Assembly (NCBI GenBank): GCA_026168605.1
Contig: JAPFDX010000014.1
Coordinates: 1-64,000 of the forward strand
Reading direction: 5' to 3'
From: Roseburia sp.
Lineage (GTDB): Bacteria; Bacillota; Clostridia; Lachnospirales; Lachnospiraceae
DNA length: 64,000 bases
Positions 52,561 to 60,900 of this stretch are shown here, piece by piece (the stretch's first letter is position 1; each line of letters starts with the position of its first letter). Position numbers and translations under genes: made by a program. A model generated the notes under the pieces. It did no database searches and was not told where the DNA came from. It was given only the letters and a program-made list of their open reading frames with translations.

Positions 52561-53700
52561 ATGTTGCAGGATGTGAAATTAGAGGCACTGGCAGAGCCGC
52601 TGTTAGACTGGTTTACCGGTCATGCGCGGGTGCTGCCGTGGAGGGAGGAGCCAACGCCGTACCGGGTCTGGATCTCGGAGATCATGTTACAGCAGACAAG
52701 GGTTGAGGCGGTGAAGCCGTACTTCGAGCGGTTTACGACGGCTCTGCCGGATGTGGCAGCCCTTGCCGCCTGCCCGGAGGATAGGCTGTTAAAGCTGTGG
52801 GAGGGACTCGGCTACTACAACCGCGTGAGGAATCTGCAAAAGGCGGCGGTTCAGGTGATGGAGGACTACGGCGGCGTGATCCCGGGGGAGTACGACGAGC
52901 TGTTAAAGCTGAAGGGGATCGGTCACTATACGGCGGGAGCGGTGGCATCGATCGCATATGGAAAGTATGTTCCGGCGGTGGACGGCAACGTGCTGCGGAT
53001 CTTAACGCGTGTGACGGCGGATGACACGGACATCATGAAACAGTCGTTCCGCAGTGAGATGGAGCGCGCGCTGCTTGAGACGATGCAAAAGCTTTCCATT
53101 TCAGACAAATTAACGGGCAGACTGCGCGATAAGAATATCCCAGGGGCGCTTAATCAGGCGATGATGGAGCTCGGGGCGACCGTCTGTGTGCCAAACGGCG
53201 CGCCGCTCTGCGGAGAGTGCCCGTGGCAGGAGGTGTGTCTGGCAAAAAAGGAAAACCGCACGGGGGAGATTCCGGTGAAGAGCCGGGCGAAAGCGCGGAA
53301 AATAGAGGCACGCACAGTGCTCATCCTGCGCGACGGGGATAAGGTGGCGATCAAAAAGCGTCCGAAAAAGGGGCTTCTGGCGGGGCTTTATGAGCTGCCG
53401 AATGTCGAGGGAGCGCTTGCGCAGGAGGAGGCGCTTGCGCTGGTGAAGCAGATGGGATTTGCACCCGTACGCATCGAAAAGCTTGCGCCGGCAAAGCATA
53501 TTTTTTCCCATGTCGAATGGCATATGGGTGGATACGCGGTTTTGCTTGAGGGGACGGACACAGAGCAGATTTCCACGGACGGGGGACTGCTGTTTGTGGA
53601 GGCAGAGGACGCGAAGGAGCGCTATGCGATCCCGTCTGCTTTTGCGGCATATGCAGGCTATATGAATATCAGGCTTGGAAACGACCGCTTTGCGGAGTAA
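52561..53700 (+). CDS. mutY: A/G-specific adenine DNA glycosylase
   Basis: The 379-residue protein has WISEIMLQQTRVEAVKPYF with E40, the helix-hairpin-helix LKGIGHYTAGAVASIAYG, the catalytic D141 in AVDGNVLRI, and the iron-sulphur cysteines C209, C217, C220 and C226, spaced 7-2-5 where 6-2-5 is usual. The C-terminal ~140 residues are the NUDIX-like domain that recognises 8-oxoG. It removes adenine mispaired with 8-oxoguanine. AAGGA precedes ATG 52561. Confidence 0.95.
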   Translation: MLQDVKLEALAEPLLDWFTGHARVLPWREEPTPYRVWISEIMLQQTRVEAVKPYFERFTTALPDVAALAACPEDRLLKLWEGLGYYNRVRNLQKAAVQVMEDYGGVIPGEYDELLKLKGIGHYTAGAVASIAYGKYVPAVDGNVLRILTRVTADDTDIMKQSFRSEMERALLETMQKLSISDKLTGRLRDKNIPGALNQAMMELGATVCVPNGAPLCGECPWQEVCLAKKENRTGEIPVKSRAKARKIEARTVLILRDGDKVAIKKRPKKGLLAGLYELPNVEGALAQEEALALVKQMGFAPVRIEKLAPAKHIFSHVEWHMGGYAVLLEGTDTEQISTDGGLLFVEAEDAKERYAIPSAFAAYAGYMNIRLGNDRFAE

Positions 53701-53722
53701 TAGAGTTCTGAAAAAAAGAGGG

Positions 53723-53748
53723 AGCCGGTGCTTTCGCACCGGCTTTTC
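53723..53748 (+). terminator. Rho-independent terminator after mutY
   Basis: A perfect 9-bp stem AGCCGGTGC/GCACCGGCT around a TTTC loop, preceded by A7 and followed by TTTC, 22 bp after the mutY stop. Confidence 0.85.
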
Positions 53749-53774
53749 ATATGAAAAAGATTGTGTGTATGGAA

Positions 53775-53849
53775 AGTGAAATAAATTCACTGTCTTTTGG
53801 GAGGAACCTTGCTTATCAGATAAGCAAGGCTGTCTGGCATCTCTGCCAG
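53775..53849 (+). other. Three consecutive hairpins in the glf upstream region
   Basis: The 413-bp gap between mutY and glf contains AGTGAA/TTCACT (53775-53791), CCTTGCTTATC/GATAAGCAAGG with a one-base centre (53807-53829) and CTGGCA/TGCCAG (53834-53849). None has a T-run. They could be part of a structured RNA or operator sites. The rest of the gap up to the glf promoter is A+T-rich and shows nothing else I can name, apart from a bare TATAAT at 53896-53901. Confidence 0.4.
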
Positions 53850-54018
53850 GAATGAAAAAATCTATGAAAAAAATCTTGCTGTCTCATTGGATAGTTATAA
53901 TATAAAAGTTAATTATGACCTGCGTATGCAGAGTTTATTAGAATTTTGTAAATAAAATATGAACAAATACTTTTCCCGGTCAAAGAAAGCCAAATTCGGA
54001 CAAATGGGAGAAAAAGGT

Positions 54019-54047
54019 TTGGCGTACCGCCTAAAAACGTGTATAAT
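54019..54047 (+). promoter_or_regulatory. Predicted promoter of glf
   Basis: TTGGCG (54019-54024), 17 bp, TATAAT (54042-54047), start near 54054, 60 bp before ATG 54114. GGCG/CGCC arms cover the -35 and may serve as an operator. Confidence 0.65.
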
Positions 54048-54113
54048 GAAATCAGTTATGATAAAAAATATGCCGGAAAGCCCTGGAGGGCTACGGTTTC
54101 AGATGGAGGAGAA

Positions 54114-55256
54114 ATGTACGATTGCATCATCATAGGCGCCGGGATCGCAGGCGCTGTCGCGGCGAGAAAGCTTGCGGAGGAAAAGGGAAAGAAGGTGCTC
54201 GTTCTTGAGCGCAGAGATCATATAGGCGGGAACTGTTATGATGAGGTGGACGGGTATGGCGTCCTCATCCACAATTACGGCCCGCATATTTTTCATACGG
54301 GGATGGAGGAGGTGTTTGCCTATCTGTCGCGTTTTACGGACTGGTATCTGTTCGGGCACGAGGTGGTCGCGAAAGTGGACGGCAGGCTGATCCCGATCCC
54401 GTTTAACTTAAACACGCTCCATATGGTTTTTGAAAAGGAAAAAGCGGAGCGTCTGGAGTGCAAGCTCATTGAAACATACGGAGAGGGCAGCAGAGTTCCG
54501 ATCATGAAGCTTCGGGAAAATGAGGATGCGGATATCCGTGAGATCGCGGATTACGTCTATGAAAATGTGTTCCTGCGCTATACGATGAAACAGTGGGGGC
54601 AGATGCCGGAGGAGATCAGTCCGGAGGTGACGGGGCGCGTTCCGGTGCTCATTTCCTATGACAACCGCTACTTTCAGGACAAATACCAGGGGGTGCCAAA
54701 GGACGGCTTTACGCCGATGTTTGAGCGGATGCTGGCACATGAGAATGTCACCGTCCGCTCCGGCGTGGACTGCAAGGAAGTACTCACATTTTCCGGCGAA
54801 GGGATCATGCTGGATGGAGAGCCGTTTTCCGGCGACGTCATTTACACGGGGGCGCTGGACGAGCTGTTTGACTGTAAATTCGGCAGACTGCCGTACCGCT
54901 CGCTGCGCTTTGATTTCGAACACTACAACCAGGATTCCTATCAGGGGCACAGCGTTGTGAATTACACGGTCAGCGAGGATTTTACGCGCATCACGGAGTT
55001 CAAATTCCTGACCGGGCAGCAGGATACGGACGGCACCACGATCGTGAAGGAGTATCCGTTTGCCTACACGGGGGCGGAGGGTGAGATCCCCTACTACGCG
55101 ATTTTGAATGAGGAAAATCAGGCGCTGTATGAGAAATACCGCGCGCTGACGGACGGCATGAAGCGGTTTCATCTGCTGGGACGTCTGGCGGAATACAAAT
55201 ATTACAATATTGATGCGATGACAAAGAAAGCAATGGAGCTTGCAGACAGTCTGTAA
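54114..55256 (+). CDS. glf: UDP-galactopyranose mutase
   Basis: The 380-residue flavoenzyme begins YDCIIIGAGIAGAVAARKLAEE with the FAD loop, then VLVLERRDHIGGNCYDE, NYGPHIFHTG, FNLNTLHMVF, QWGQMPEEISPEVTGRVPV, and the C-terminal HLLGRLAEYKYYNIDAM, all typical of UGM. It makes UDP-galactofuranose, so the glycan probably contains Galf. GGAGGAG precedes ATG 54114; the frame is open 25 codons further, but those lie over the predicted promoter. Confidence 0.96.
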   Translation: MYDCIIIGAGIAGAVAARKLAEEKGKKVLVLERRDHIGGNCYDEVDGYGVLIHNYGPHIFHTGMEEVFAYLSRFTDWYLFGHEVVAKVDGRLIPIPFNLNTLHMVFEKEKAERLECKLIETYGEGSRVPIMKLRENEDADIREIADYVYENVFLRYTMKQWGQMPEEISPEVTGRVPVLISYDNRYFQDKYQGVPKDGFTPMFERMLAHENVTVRSGVDCKEVLTFSGEGIMLDGEPFSGDVIYTGALDELFDCKFGRLPYRSLRFDFEHYNQDSYQGHSVVNYTVSEDFTRITEFKFLTGQQDTDGTTIVKEYPFAYTGAEGEIPYYAILNEENQALYEKYRALTDGMKRFHLLGRLAEYKYYNIDAMTKKAMELADSL

Positions 55257-55279
55257 TTCCGGCATGAAAAGGAGAGACC

Positions 55280-56293
55280 ATGAAATTATTAACATTTGCG
55301 ATTCCGTGCTATAACTCGGAAGCCTATATGGAAAATTGTATCAGATCGCTGCTTCCCGGCGGTGACGATGTGGAGATTCTGGTGGTTGACGACGGCTCAA
55401 AGGACCGCACTGCGGAGATTGCGGACGAGTATGAGCGCAAATATCCGGGCGTCGTCCGCGCGATCCATCAGGAAAACGGAGGACACGGCGCGGCGGTGAA
55501 CGCGGGTATCCGCAATGCGACCGGGCTCTATTTCAAGGTGGTCGACAGTGACGACTGGGTGGATGCGGACGCTTACCGGAAGATCTTAGACAAACTGCGC
55601 GAGCTTTCCGGCGGGGAGACGACGCTTGACATGATGATCGCCAATTATGTCTATGAGAAAGAGGGTGCGAAACACAAAAAGGTGATGCGTTACACTGCGC
55701 TGCCAAAGGACAGGGTTTTTTCCTGGAAAGACACGGGGCATTTCCGCAAGGGACAGTACATCCTGATGCACTCGGTGATCTACCGCACAAAGCTGCTCCG
55801 CGAGTGTGGGCTGGAATTGCCGAAGCATACCTTTTATGTGGATAACCTCTATGTCTACAAGCCGTTGCCGAATGTGCGGAATATGTATTACATGGATGTG
55901 GATTTTTACCGTTATTATATCGGGCGTGAGGATCAGTCGGTCAACGAGAAGGTGATGATCTCGAGAATTGACCAGCAGATCCGCGTTAACAAGATCATGG
56001 TGGATGCGTTTGACCTCTGGAAGATTCCAAACCGCAGGCTCCGTAAATATATGTTCAACTATCTTGAGATCATCACGGTGATCTCCACGATCATGCTCAT
56101 CCGCTCCGGTACGGAGGAGAACCTGGAGAAAAAGCGGGAACTCTGGAAATATATCAAGGAAAAGGATATCCGTCTGTTCCACCATCTGCGCTCCGGTATT
56201 ATGGGCAGCACCATGAACCTGCCGGGAAAGAGCGGCAGGAAGATTTCTGTGGCTGCATATAAGATTTCACAGAAGGTGGTCGGGTTTAACTGA
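55280..56293 (+). CDS. GT2 glycosyltransferase
   Basis: A 337-residue GT-A enzyme: LTFAIPCYNSEAYMENCIRSLL, LVVDDGSKDRTAEIADEYE, HQENGGHGAAVNAGI and LYFKVVDSDDWVDADAYRK with the DxDD metal site. The C-terminal ~150 residues are helical with basic patches. It starts 23 bp after glf, so it is a candidate galactofuranosyltransferase by context, not by motif. Confidence 0.88.
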   Translation: MKLLTFAIPCYNSEAYMENCIRSLLPGGDDVEILVVDDGSKDRTAEIADEYERKYPGVVRAIHQENGGHGAAVNAGIRNATGLYFKVVDSDDWVDADAYRKILDKLRELSGGETTLDMMIANYVYEKEGAKHKKVMRYTALPKDRVFSWKDTGHFRKGQYILMHSVIYRTKLLRECGLELPKHTFYVDNLYVYKPLPNVRNMYYMDVDFYRYYIGREDQSVNEKVMISRIDQQIRVNKIMVDAFDLWKIPNRRLRKYMFNYLEIITVISTIMLIRSGTEENLEKKRELWKYIKEKDIRLFHHLRSGIMGSTMNLPGKSGRKISVAAYKISQKVVGFN

Positions 56294-56386
56294 CTGTGCC
56301 GGAGAATATGCTGGTAAGGACATAAAATACTGGTCTTGCTGAGAGAACAGAAGCAACGGAAAGTTTGGATTTTTGGAGGCGTTTAG

Positions 56387-56800
56387 ATGAATATATCACA
56401 AACCCAAAAGGAAATTACTGCAAGGTATCCATTGGAATATATTTCTATAATGATAGGACTTACCTGCATAGGATTTTTCTGTTTGCTGATTTGTTCACTC
56501 ATTGTACCACCGGAACAAAAGTCAGAAATTATTCCGTTAATTTTAGGAATTTCAGTTATTTTATTGATATTGAGCATTGGATTTAAAAGATACAAAATAA
56601 TTCTGAACAGTGATGGTATTATTGAAGTGCCTATTCTTGGTAAAAAGAAACAGATAAAATTTGAAGAAATTGAAAGTGTCAAGATTAGACGTTCTAAAGC
56701 AATTTCTATTTTGGGCAAGAAGCATAGGATATATGTAGACCCTGCTGTGACAGATTACAAGTACATTTTTTCTGCTCTTTCTGACAAAGAGCTTATCTAA
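56387..56800 (+). CDS. Hypothetical two-helix membrane protein with PH-like domain
   Basis: The 137-residue protein has two hydrophobic segments (about 19-42 and 48-66) and a C-terminal ~70-residue beta-rich part (YKIILNSDGIIEVPILGKKKQIKFEEIESVKI) whose pattern resembles bacterial PH-domain proteins. Codon use is A+T-rich, unlike the glf operon before it, which points to separate acquisition. Function unknown. Confidence 0.6.
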   Translation: MNISQTQKEITARYPLEYISIMIGLTCIGFFCLLICSLIVPPEQKSEIIPLILGISVILLILSIGFKRYKIILNSDGIIEVPILGKKKQIKFEEIESVKIRRSKAISILGKKHRIYVDPAVTDYKYIFSALSDKELI

Positions 56801-56875
56801 AACCGATCATCTTATTTGGTAAGTTTTATTCTGCGAAGCGGCATTAGTTTTAGAGAAAGTTATGGAGGTGGCATA

Positions 56876-57286
56876 GTGCAGGAATACAATCTTGAATTAG
56901 ATTATTATGGTTTACTTAATTTGCATAAAGCACTATTAGAAGCAAAGTTTCATACGATGCCAGATAATGAATTGGTTTCAGGAAGCCCCATTATAGCAAA
57001 CATATATATTCAGGTAAGAGATTTACTGATAACAAGTGATAAAGGAGATCAATGGAAAAATTGGTTTCAACTGGGCAATAGACCAGACCGCAAAAGACAA
57101 GCCATTGCTCTGATGAAAAACGATGAGAGTTGGAGTAATGCAACCATTGGCGAAAAAGAGAAAATTGCCAGCAATTATTTAGCCCCGTTTATTTTTGATG
57201 AGAAAGAATTGGAAGGTGTAATAGCGGAAGTAGATCAGAATCGGAACGCAACCGTAGACACATTTGAACAAAAACCAAATATATGA
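56876..57286 (+). CDS. Hypothetical protein
   Basis: A 136-residue soluble acidic protein starting at GTG 56876, chosen because GGAGG (56864-56868) lies 7 bases before it; a TTG at 56816 has no such site. It contains LDYYGLLNLHKALLEAKFH and SPIIANIYIQVRDLLI but no domain I recognise. Its A+T-rich composition and position before a toxin-antitoxin pair suggest accessory DNA. It follows the PH-like protein by 75 bp. Confidence 0.55.
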   Translation: MQEYNLELDYYGLLNLHKALLEAKFHTMPDNELVSGSPIIANIYIQVRDLLITSDKGDQWKNWFQLGNRPDRKRQAIALMKNDESWSNATIGEKEKIASNYLAPFIFDEKELEGVIAEVDQNRNATVDTFEQKPNI

Positions 57287-57291
57287 TCTTG

Positions 57292-57322
57292 TTGTTTTGG
57301 TACATAATTATGCTATAATTAT
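57292..57322 (+). promoter_or_regulatory. Promoter and operator of the toxin-antitoxin operon
   Basis: TTGTTT (57292-57297), 16 bp, extended -10 TGC-TATAAT (57314-57319). Two identical self-palindromic ATAATTAT sites (57304-57311 and 57315-57322) are 11 bp apart and cover the -10, the layout expected for autorepression by a YefM/Phd-type antitoxin. Confidence 0.65.
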
Positions 57323-57344
57323 ACTAAGAAGGGAGTGAAGCATT

Positions 57345-57608
57345 ATGCCGATTATTATGCCTATTAGGGATTTGCGCAATACAACTGAGATTTCCAATAT
57401 CGCACACAAGGAACAGGAGCCTATTTTTATTACCAAAAACGGATATAGCGATCTGGTTGTAATGAGTAGTGAATTATATGATAAATTCGCAAGAATGAAC
57501 CGTATCGACCAGGCAATCTTTGAGTCTGAGCAGGAAATTGCTGCTGGAGCGGAAACAGTTGACGCAGAGACAGTTTTTGCGGAATTGGAGAAGAAACATT
57601 TTGGATAA
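57345..57608 (+). CDS. Type II antitoxin, Phd/YefM family
   Basis: The 87-residue protein has the YefM fold: IMPIRDLRNTTEISNIAHKEQEPIFITKNGYSDLVVMSSELYDKF, which binds DNA through its N-terminal part, and a flexible C-terminal helix rich in Glu and Ala that should wrap the toxin. AGGGAG precedes the ATG. The stop overlaps the toxin start by 8 bases. It should repress the operon through the ATAATTAT pair upstream. Confidence 0.92.
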   Translation: MPIIMPIRDLRNTTEISNIAHKEQEPIFITKNGYSDLVVMSSELYDKFARMNRIDQAIFESEQEIAAGAETVDAETVFAELEKKHFG

Positions 57609-57924
57609 ATATAAGGTAAAGATCAACCCCAGAGCAATCTGTGAATTAGACCACATTTACGAATATATCGCAAATGAGAAATTGGCTTCTGAAAATGCCA
57701 AAGTACAGGTTGATCGAATTAAGAAGGCGGTTTTAAGTCTGGACACCTTTCCACAGTCCCACCAAGAGCGTAACGAGGGCAGATATGCTGGAAAAGGTTA
57801 CAGACAGTTGTTGATTGATAACTATATTGCCATTTTTCGTATTGATGAACGGAACAAAATAGTTTATGTCGTAATAATACAGTATCAGGGACGGAATCTA
57901 TGGGATAAGCACCAAATGGTGTGA
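57601..57924 (+). CDS. Type II toxin, RelE/ParE family
   Basis: The 107-residue protein starts at TTG 57601 in the end of the antitoxin gene and has the family core KVKINPRAICELDHIYEYIANEKLASENAKVQVDRIKKAV, PQSHQERN, GKGYRQLLIDNYIAIFRIDE and VYVVIIQYQGRNL. The Arg-Leu-x-Ile-x-x-Tyr strand pattern is that of ParE/RelE toxins. Whether it targets gyrase or mRNA cannot be read from sequence. The frame upstream of 57601 is only antitoxin shadow. Confidence 0.9.
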   Translation: MDKYKVKINPRAICELDHIYEYIANEKLASENAKVQVDRIKKAVLSLDTFPQSHQERNEGRYAGKGYRQLLIDNYIAIFRIDERNKIVYVVIIQYQGRNLWDKHQMV

Positions 57925-58062
57925 GTGGGTTTAAATGTCGCTGTTGAAAACATATTGTTTTTTCTTTTGATGGATTCCTGTTTGTAGGGGGATAGGACTA
58001 AAAATCGAAGTTGTTAGAGCTCAGATTTTCTGATGTATAGCAAGGGAGCATGTGGGAAGAAA

Positions 58063-58359
58063 ATGAAAATGGTCTGCGTGGAAGTGGTTGTTACAAAAAT
58101 TATTGACTTATCCCATCCCCTTTGGGTTGAGTGCAAATTGGAAGATGCATATGGAAAAGAACATATCTTTCAAGATAAAATGCCGATTTTTCTTAAAAAA
58201 GATGTTACAGAAGCAGACTTACCAGTATATGGTGAATTACGGTGCGTGATTATAGGACGTGATGAAAAGGCTATAAGAATAGACACCGTAAAACCTGATG
58301 GTGTACAATCCAAATTAGGGCAAACAATATTTGATGTATCGCTCCATCAGTTAAAGTGA
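58063..58359 (+). CDS. Hypothetical small protein
   Basis: A 98-residue mostly beta protein (VCVEVVVTKIIDLSHPLWVECKLEDAYG, then LPVYGELRCVIIGRDEKAIRIDTVKPDG) with no family that I recognise; it resembles small OB- or immunity-like folds only in secondary-structure feel. GGAAG lies 5 bases before ATG 58063; ATG 58033 is the alternative. A+T-rich. The 138 bp before it, after the toxin stop, shows nothing I can support. Confidence 0.5.
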   Translation: MKMVCVEVVVTKIIDLSHPLWVECKLEDAYGKEHIFQDKMPIFLKKDVTEADLPVYGELRCVIIGRDEKAIRIDTVKPDGVQSKLGQTIFDVSLHQLK

Positions 58360-58402
58360 CAACTCTAGTTTATCAGGGAATTTAGCGAATCGGGAAATCG
58401 GA

Positions 58403-58540
58403 ATGTATCAGGAAGTGTCCTATTGCGAACAAACATTTGATGACTGTCATATATTTGAATTCGATTTTTTAGCATACAAAGTCAAGCAAAAGGTTCCTAA
58501 GGCTGCTATATTTATGGCAGGGAGGCAAGGGGCTGCTTAA
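58403..58540 (+). pseudogene. Possible gene remnant in a 315-bp gap
   Basis: In the gap 58360-58674 a 45-codon frame from ATG 58403 (open further left to about 58355) reads like coding sequence (EQTFDDCHIFEFDFLAYKVKQ) but has no good ribosome site and ends at TAA 58538. It may be what remains of a gene of the same kind as its neighbours. The rest of the gap shows nothing I can name. Confidence 0.25.
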
Positions 58541-58674
58541 GCAATTAAATGATATCATCAATTATGCAGAATTTATGAATATTCGACAAGTTTTACAAAA
58601 TCGAGATGTATTTTGATGGTCGGATAAAGTATAATGAAGTCAACGACAAATCAGAATATCGAGGAGGAATTGGT

Positions 58675-59202
58675 ATGGGATTGTTTTCCAAAAAGGCTAA
58701 GGAAGTAGACTATGATCCGGTGGCTAGCACAAATAATAAAGTATGTATGCGTAGGCTTTTTAATGAAGCTGTTTCAGAAGGGGATAGCTATACAATAATG
58801 GAATGCTATTCTTCTACATCAAAATTTGAACAAGGCATTTGGTTTAATAAAACGACAACCAGTTTTTATTTTTATATTTTGGGTTATCGGAGAAGTGATA
58901 ATCAGGTCATACTTGTACAAGTAGATAGCAACTTAACGGAACATAGTGAGGCATTCTTTGTTGATATGGAAGCATTGGCGGATATAGTTTACTATCCTAA
59001 GATTGAGCAAGCTGCGCTTGTATATCGGAAGGGATATGGACCTTATGGAGAAATCCTTAATTTGGGAGACTTAGGAAGAAAAGGAATAGGGATAACAAAT
59101 CTTTATCAAAAAGAAGAACGTAATGATTTTTTGAATTTTCTGGAGGAATATCGCCATATTTTAGAAAGAAAAGGCTGTAAACTTTCCAAATGGAAACGGT
59201 AA
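58675..59202 (+). CDS. Hypothetical protein
   Basis: The 175-residue protein starts MGLFSKKAKEVDYDP at ATG 58675, after AGGAGG (58662-58667). It has alternating beta strands (TTTSFYFYILGYRRSDNQVILVQVDSNL) and a basic C-terminal helix. I do not recognise the family. Gene and surroundings are A+T-rich. A 13-bp terminator hairpin follows at 59265. Confidence 0.6.
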   Translation: MGLFSKKAKEVDYDPVASTNNKVCMRRLFNEAVSEGDSYTIMECYSSTSKFEQGIWFNKTTTSFYFYILGYRRSDNQVILVQVDSNLTEHSEAFFVDMEALADIVYYPKIEQAALVYRKGYGPYGEILNLGDLGRKGIGITNLYQKEERNDFLNFLEEYRHILERKGCKLSKWKR

Positions 59203-59264
59203 AGGTAGAATCCTTTTGGGGAAATTCAGAAAAATTCGATTTATTGAACAGATAACAAAGACCG

Positions 59265-59301
59265 GCGGGGCAGTCAGCATTTTCATAACTGACTGCCCCG
59301 C
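59265..59301. terminator. Strong hairpin between convergent genes
   Basis: A perfect 13-bp G+C-rich stem (59265-59277 with 59289-59301), loop of 11, extended outward by a partly paired GAACAGA/TCTGTTC. The T-runs are poor on both sides (ATTGTCTGTT; GGTCTTTGTT). It lies between the unknown gene at 58675 and pncB and probably terminates both. Confidence 0.7.
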
Positions 59302-59334
59302 ATTGTCTGTTCGGCAGCAACATTTTTATCTGGT

Positions 59335-60786
59335 CTAATCCCTGTTCATCTGGTTTAACAATCCCGTTTTCATATCGTAGAGCTTCTGCGAGAGATCGAC
59401 ATAGACCTCATGCGGATTTTCAAAGCGCCTGGTCTCCTCCCAGAGCGTGTCTTTTTCGCGGGCGCAGATCTCGCGGATTTCCATGACGGTCGGGGAGGTG
59501 TAGATGGTTTTTCCCTGCACAATCACGGGGACAAGCATTTCGCGGAGCGTATAGCTGCCCGCCGCAAGGCGTGTCTTTTTCCAAGGTGCAGCCGGGTCAA
59601 AGAGCTTTAGGGGAGCCGTCTCGTCAAAGACTTCATCGACAAGACAGATGAGGTCTGCCTTTATTTTTCCGGTTGCCTTGTCATAGATGCGGTAAAAAGT
59701 CTTGTTGCCCGGATTGGTAACTTTTTCAATGTTTTCCGAAAGCTTGATCTTCGGCTGGAAACTGCCGTCCTCCTTCTGGATGGCGGCAAGCTTGTATACA
59801 CCGCCGAATGCCGGATTGTCTTTTGAGGTGATCAGGTTTGTGCCGACGCCCCAGGAGGTGATGGCAGCGCCCTGCTGCTTTAAGCTTGCAATCAGGTACT
59901 CGTCGAGGTCGTTGGAAGCCGAGATCACCGCGTCCGGGAAGCCGGCTGCATCCAGCATTTTGCGGACTTTCTTGGAGAGGTAGGCGAGATCGCCGCTGTC
60001 CATGCGGACGCCATAGTAGGTGAGCGGGATGCCCTGCTTTCGCATTTCCGTAAAGACGCGGATGGCGTTTGGAACGCCGGATTTCAAGGTGTCATAGGTG
60101 TCGACGAGCAGGATGCAGGCGGAAGGATAGAGGCGGGCATATTCCCGGAATGCAGTGTACTCGTCCGGAAAGCTCATGATCCAACTGTGCGCGTGCGTCC
60201 CGAGCACCGGAACGTCAAACAGTTGTCCGGCAAGGACGTTTGACGTGCCCTTGCAGCCGCCGATCATGGCAGCTCTTGCGCCGTAAGTGCCGGAATCCGG
60301 ACCCTGCGCGCGGCGCAGTCCAAACTCCATCACACCGTCGCCCTGTGCGGCGTAGCAGACTCTGGCAGCCTTTGTCGCGATGAGCGACTGGTGATTTAAG
60401 ATATTTAAGATAGCGGTTTCGATGAGCTGCGCCTCCATGATGGGCGCGATCACTTTTATGAGAGGCTCGCGCGGAAAAATGACGCTGCCCTCCGGCACTG
60501 CGTAAATATCCCCGGAAAAATGAAAGCTGCCCAGATAGGCGAGAAAATCATCCTCGAAGATGCTGAGACTTCTCAGATAGGCAATATCGTCCGCATCAAA
60601 ATGAAGCTGTTCGATATAGTCAATGACCTGTGCAAGCCCTGCGCAGATGGCATAGCCGCCGTCGCACGGATTATTCCGGTAGAAGGCGTCGAAAACCACG
60701 ACGTCATGGTTGTTGTTTTTGAAGTAACCCTGCATCATGGTGAGCTCATACAGGTCGGTCAGTAAGGTAAGATTCAATGTACTCAT
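59335..60786 (-). CDS. pncB: Nicotinate phosphoribosyltransferase
   Basis: The 483-residue enzyme starts NLTLLTDLYELTMMQGYFKNN, the family opening, and has FDAFYRNNPCDGGYAICAG, FGLRRAQGPDSG, GCKGTSNVLAG, GTHAHSWIMSF with the phosphorylated-type histidine pair, YGVRMDSGDLAYLSKKVR and SWGVGTNLITS. It makes nicotinate mononucleotide for NAD salvage. An extended -10 (TGA-TATAAT) reads toward it from the complement of about 60830-60840. Confidence 0.95.
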   Translation of the reverse strand: MSTLNLTLLTDLYELTMMQGYFKNNNHDVVVFDAFYRNNPCDGGYAICAGLAQVIDYIEQLHFDADDIAYLRSLSIFEDDFLAYLGSFHFSGDIYAVPEGSVIFPREPLIKVIAPIMEAQLIETAILNILNHQSLIATKAARVCYAAQGDGVMEFGLRRAQGPDSGTYGARAAMIGGCKGTSNVLAGQLFDVPVLGTHAHSWIMSFPDEYTAFREYARLYPSACILLVDTYDTLKSGVPNAIRVFTEMRKQGIPLTYYGVRMDSGDLAYLSKKVRKMLDAAGFPDAVISASNDLDEYLIASLKQQGAAITSWGVGTNLITSKDNPAFGGVYKLAAIQKEDGSFQPKIKLSENIEKVTNPGNKTFYRIYDKATGKIKADLICLVDEVFDETAPLKLFDPAAPWKKTRLAAGSYTLREMLVPVIVQGKTIYTSPTVMEIREICAREKDTLWEETRRFENPHEVYVDLSQKLYDMKTGLLNQMNRD

Positions 60787-60900
60787 ATTTTACAGAACAA
60801 AACTGTTCCGCTCCTTCCTCAAGTATGATATGATTATATCATTATCAGTAACCAAAAGCATTGTGAAAATACCACAAAAGTGGCAGAAATGGGGGAACTT

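Noticed and set aside
53896-53901. A TATAAT box as glf promoter
   Set aside because: No -35 at proper distance; the TTGGCG-17-TATAAT pair at 54019-54047 is far better placed.
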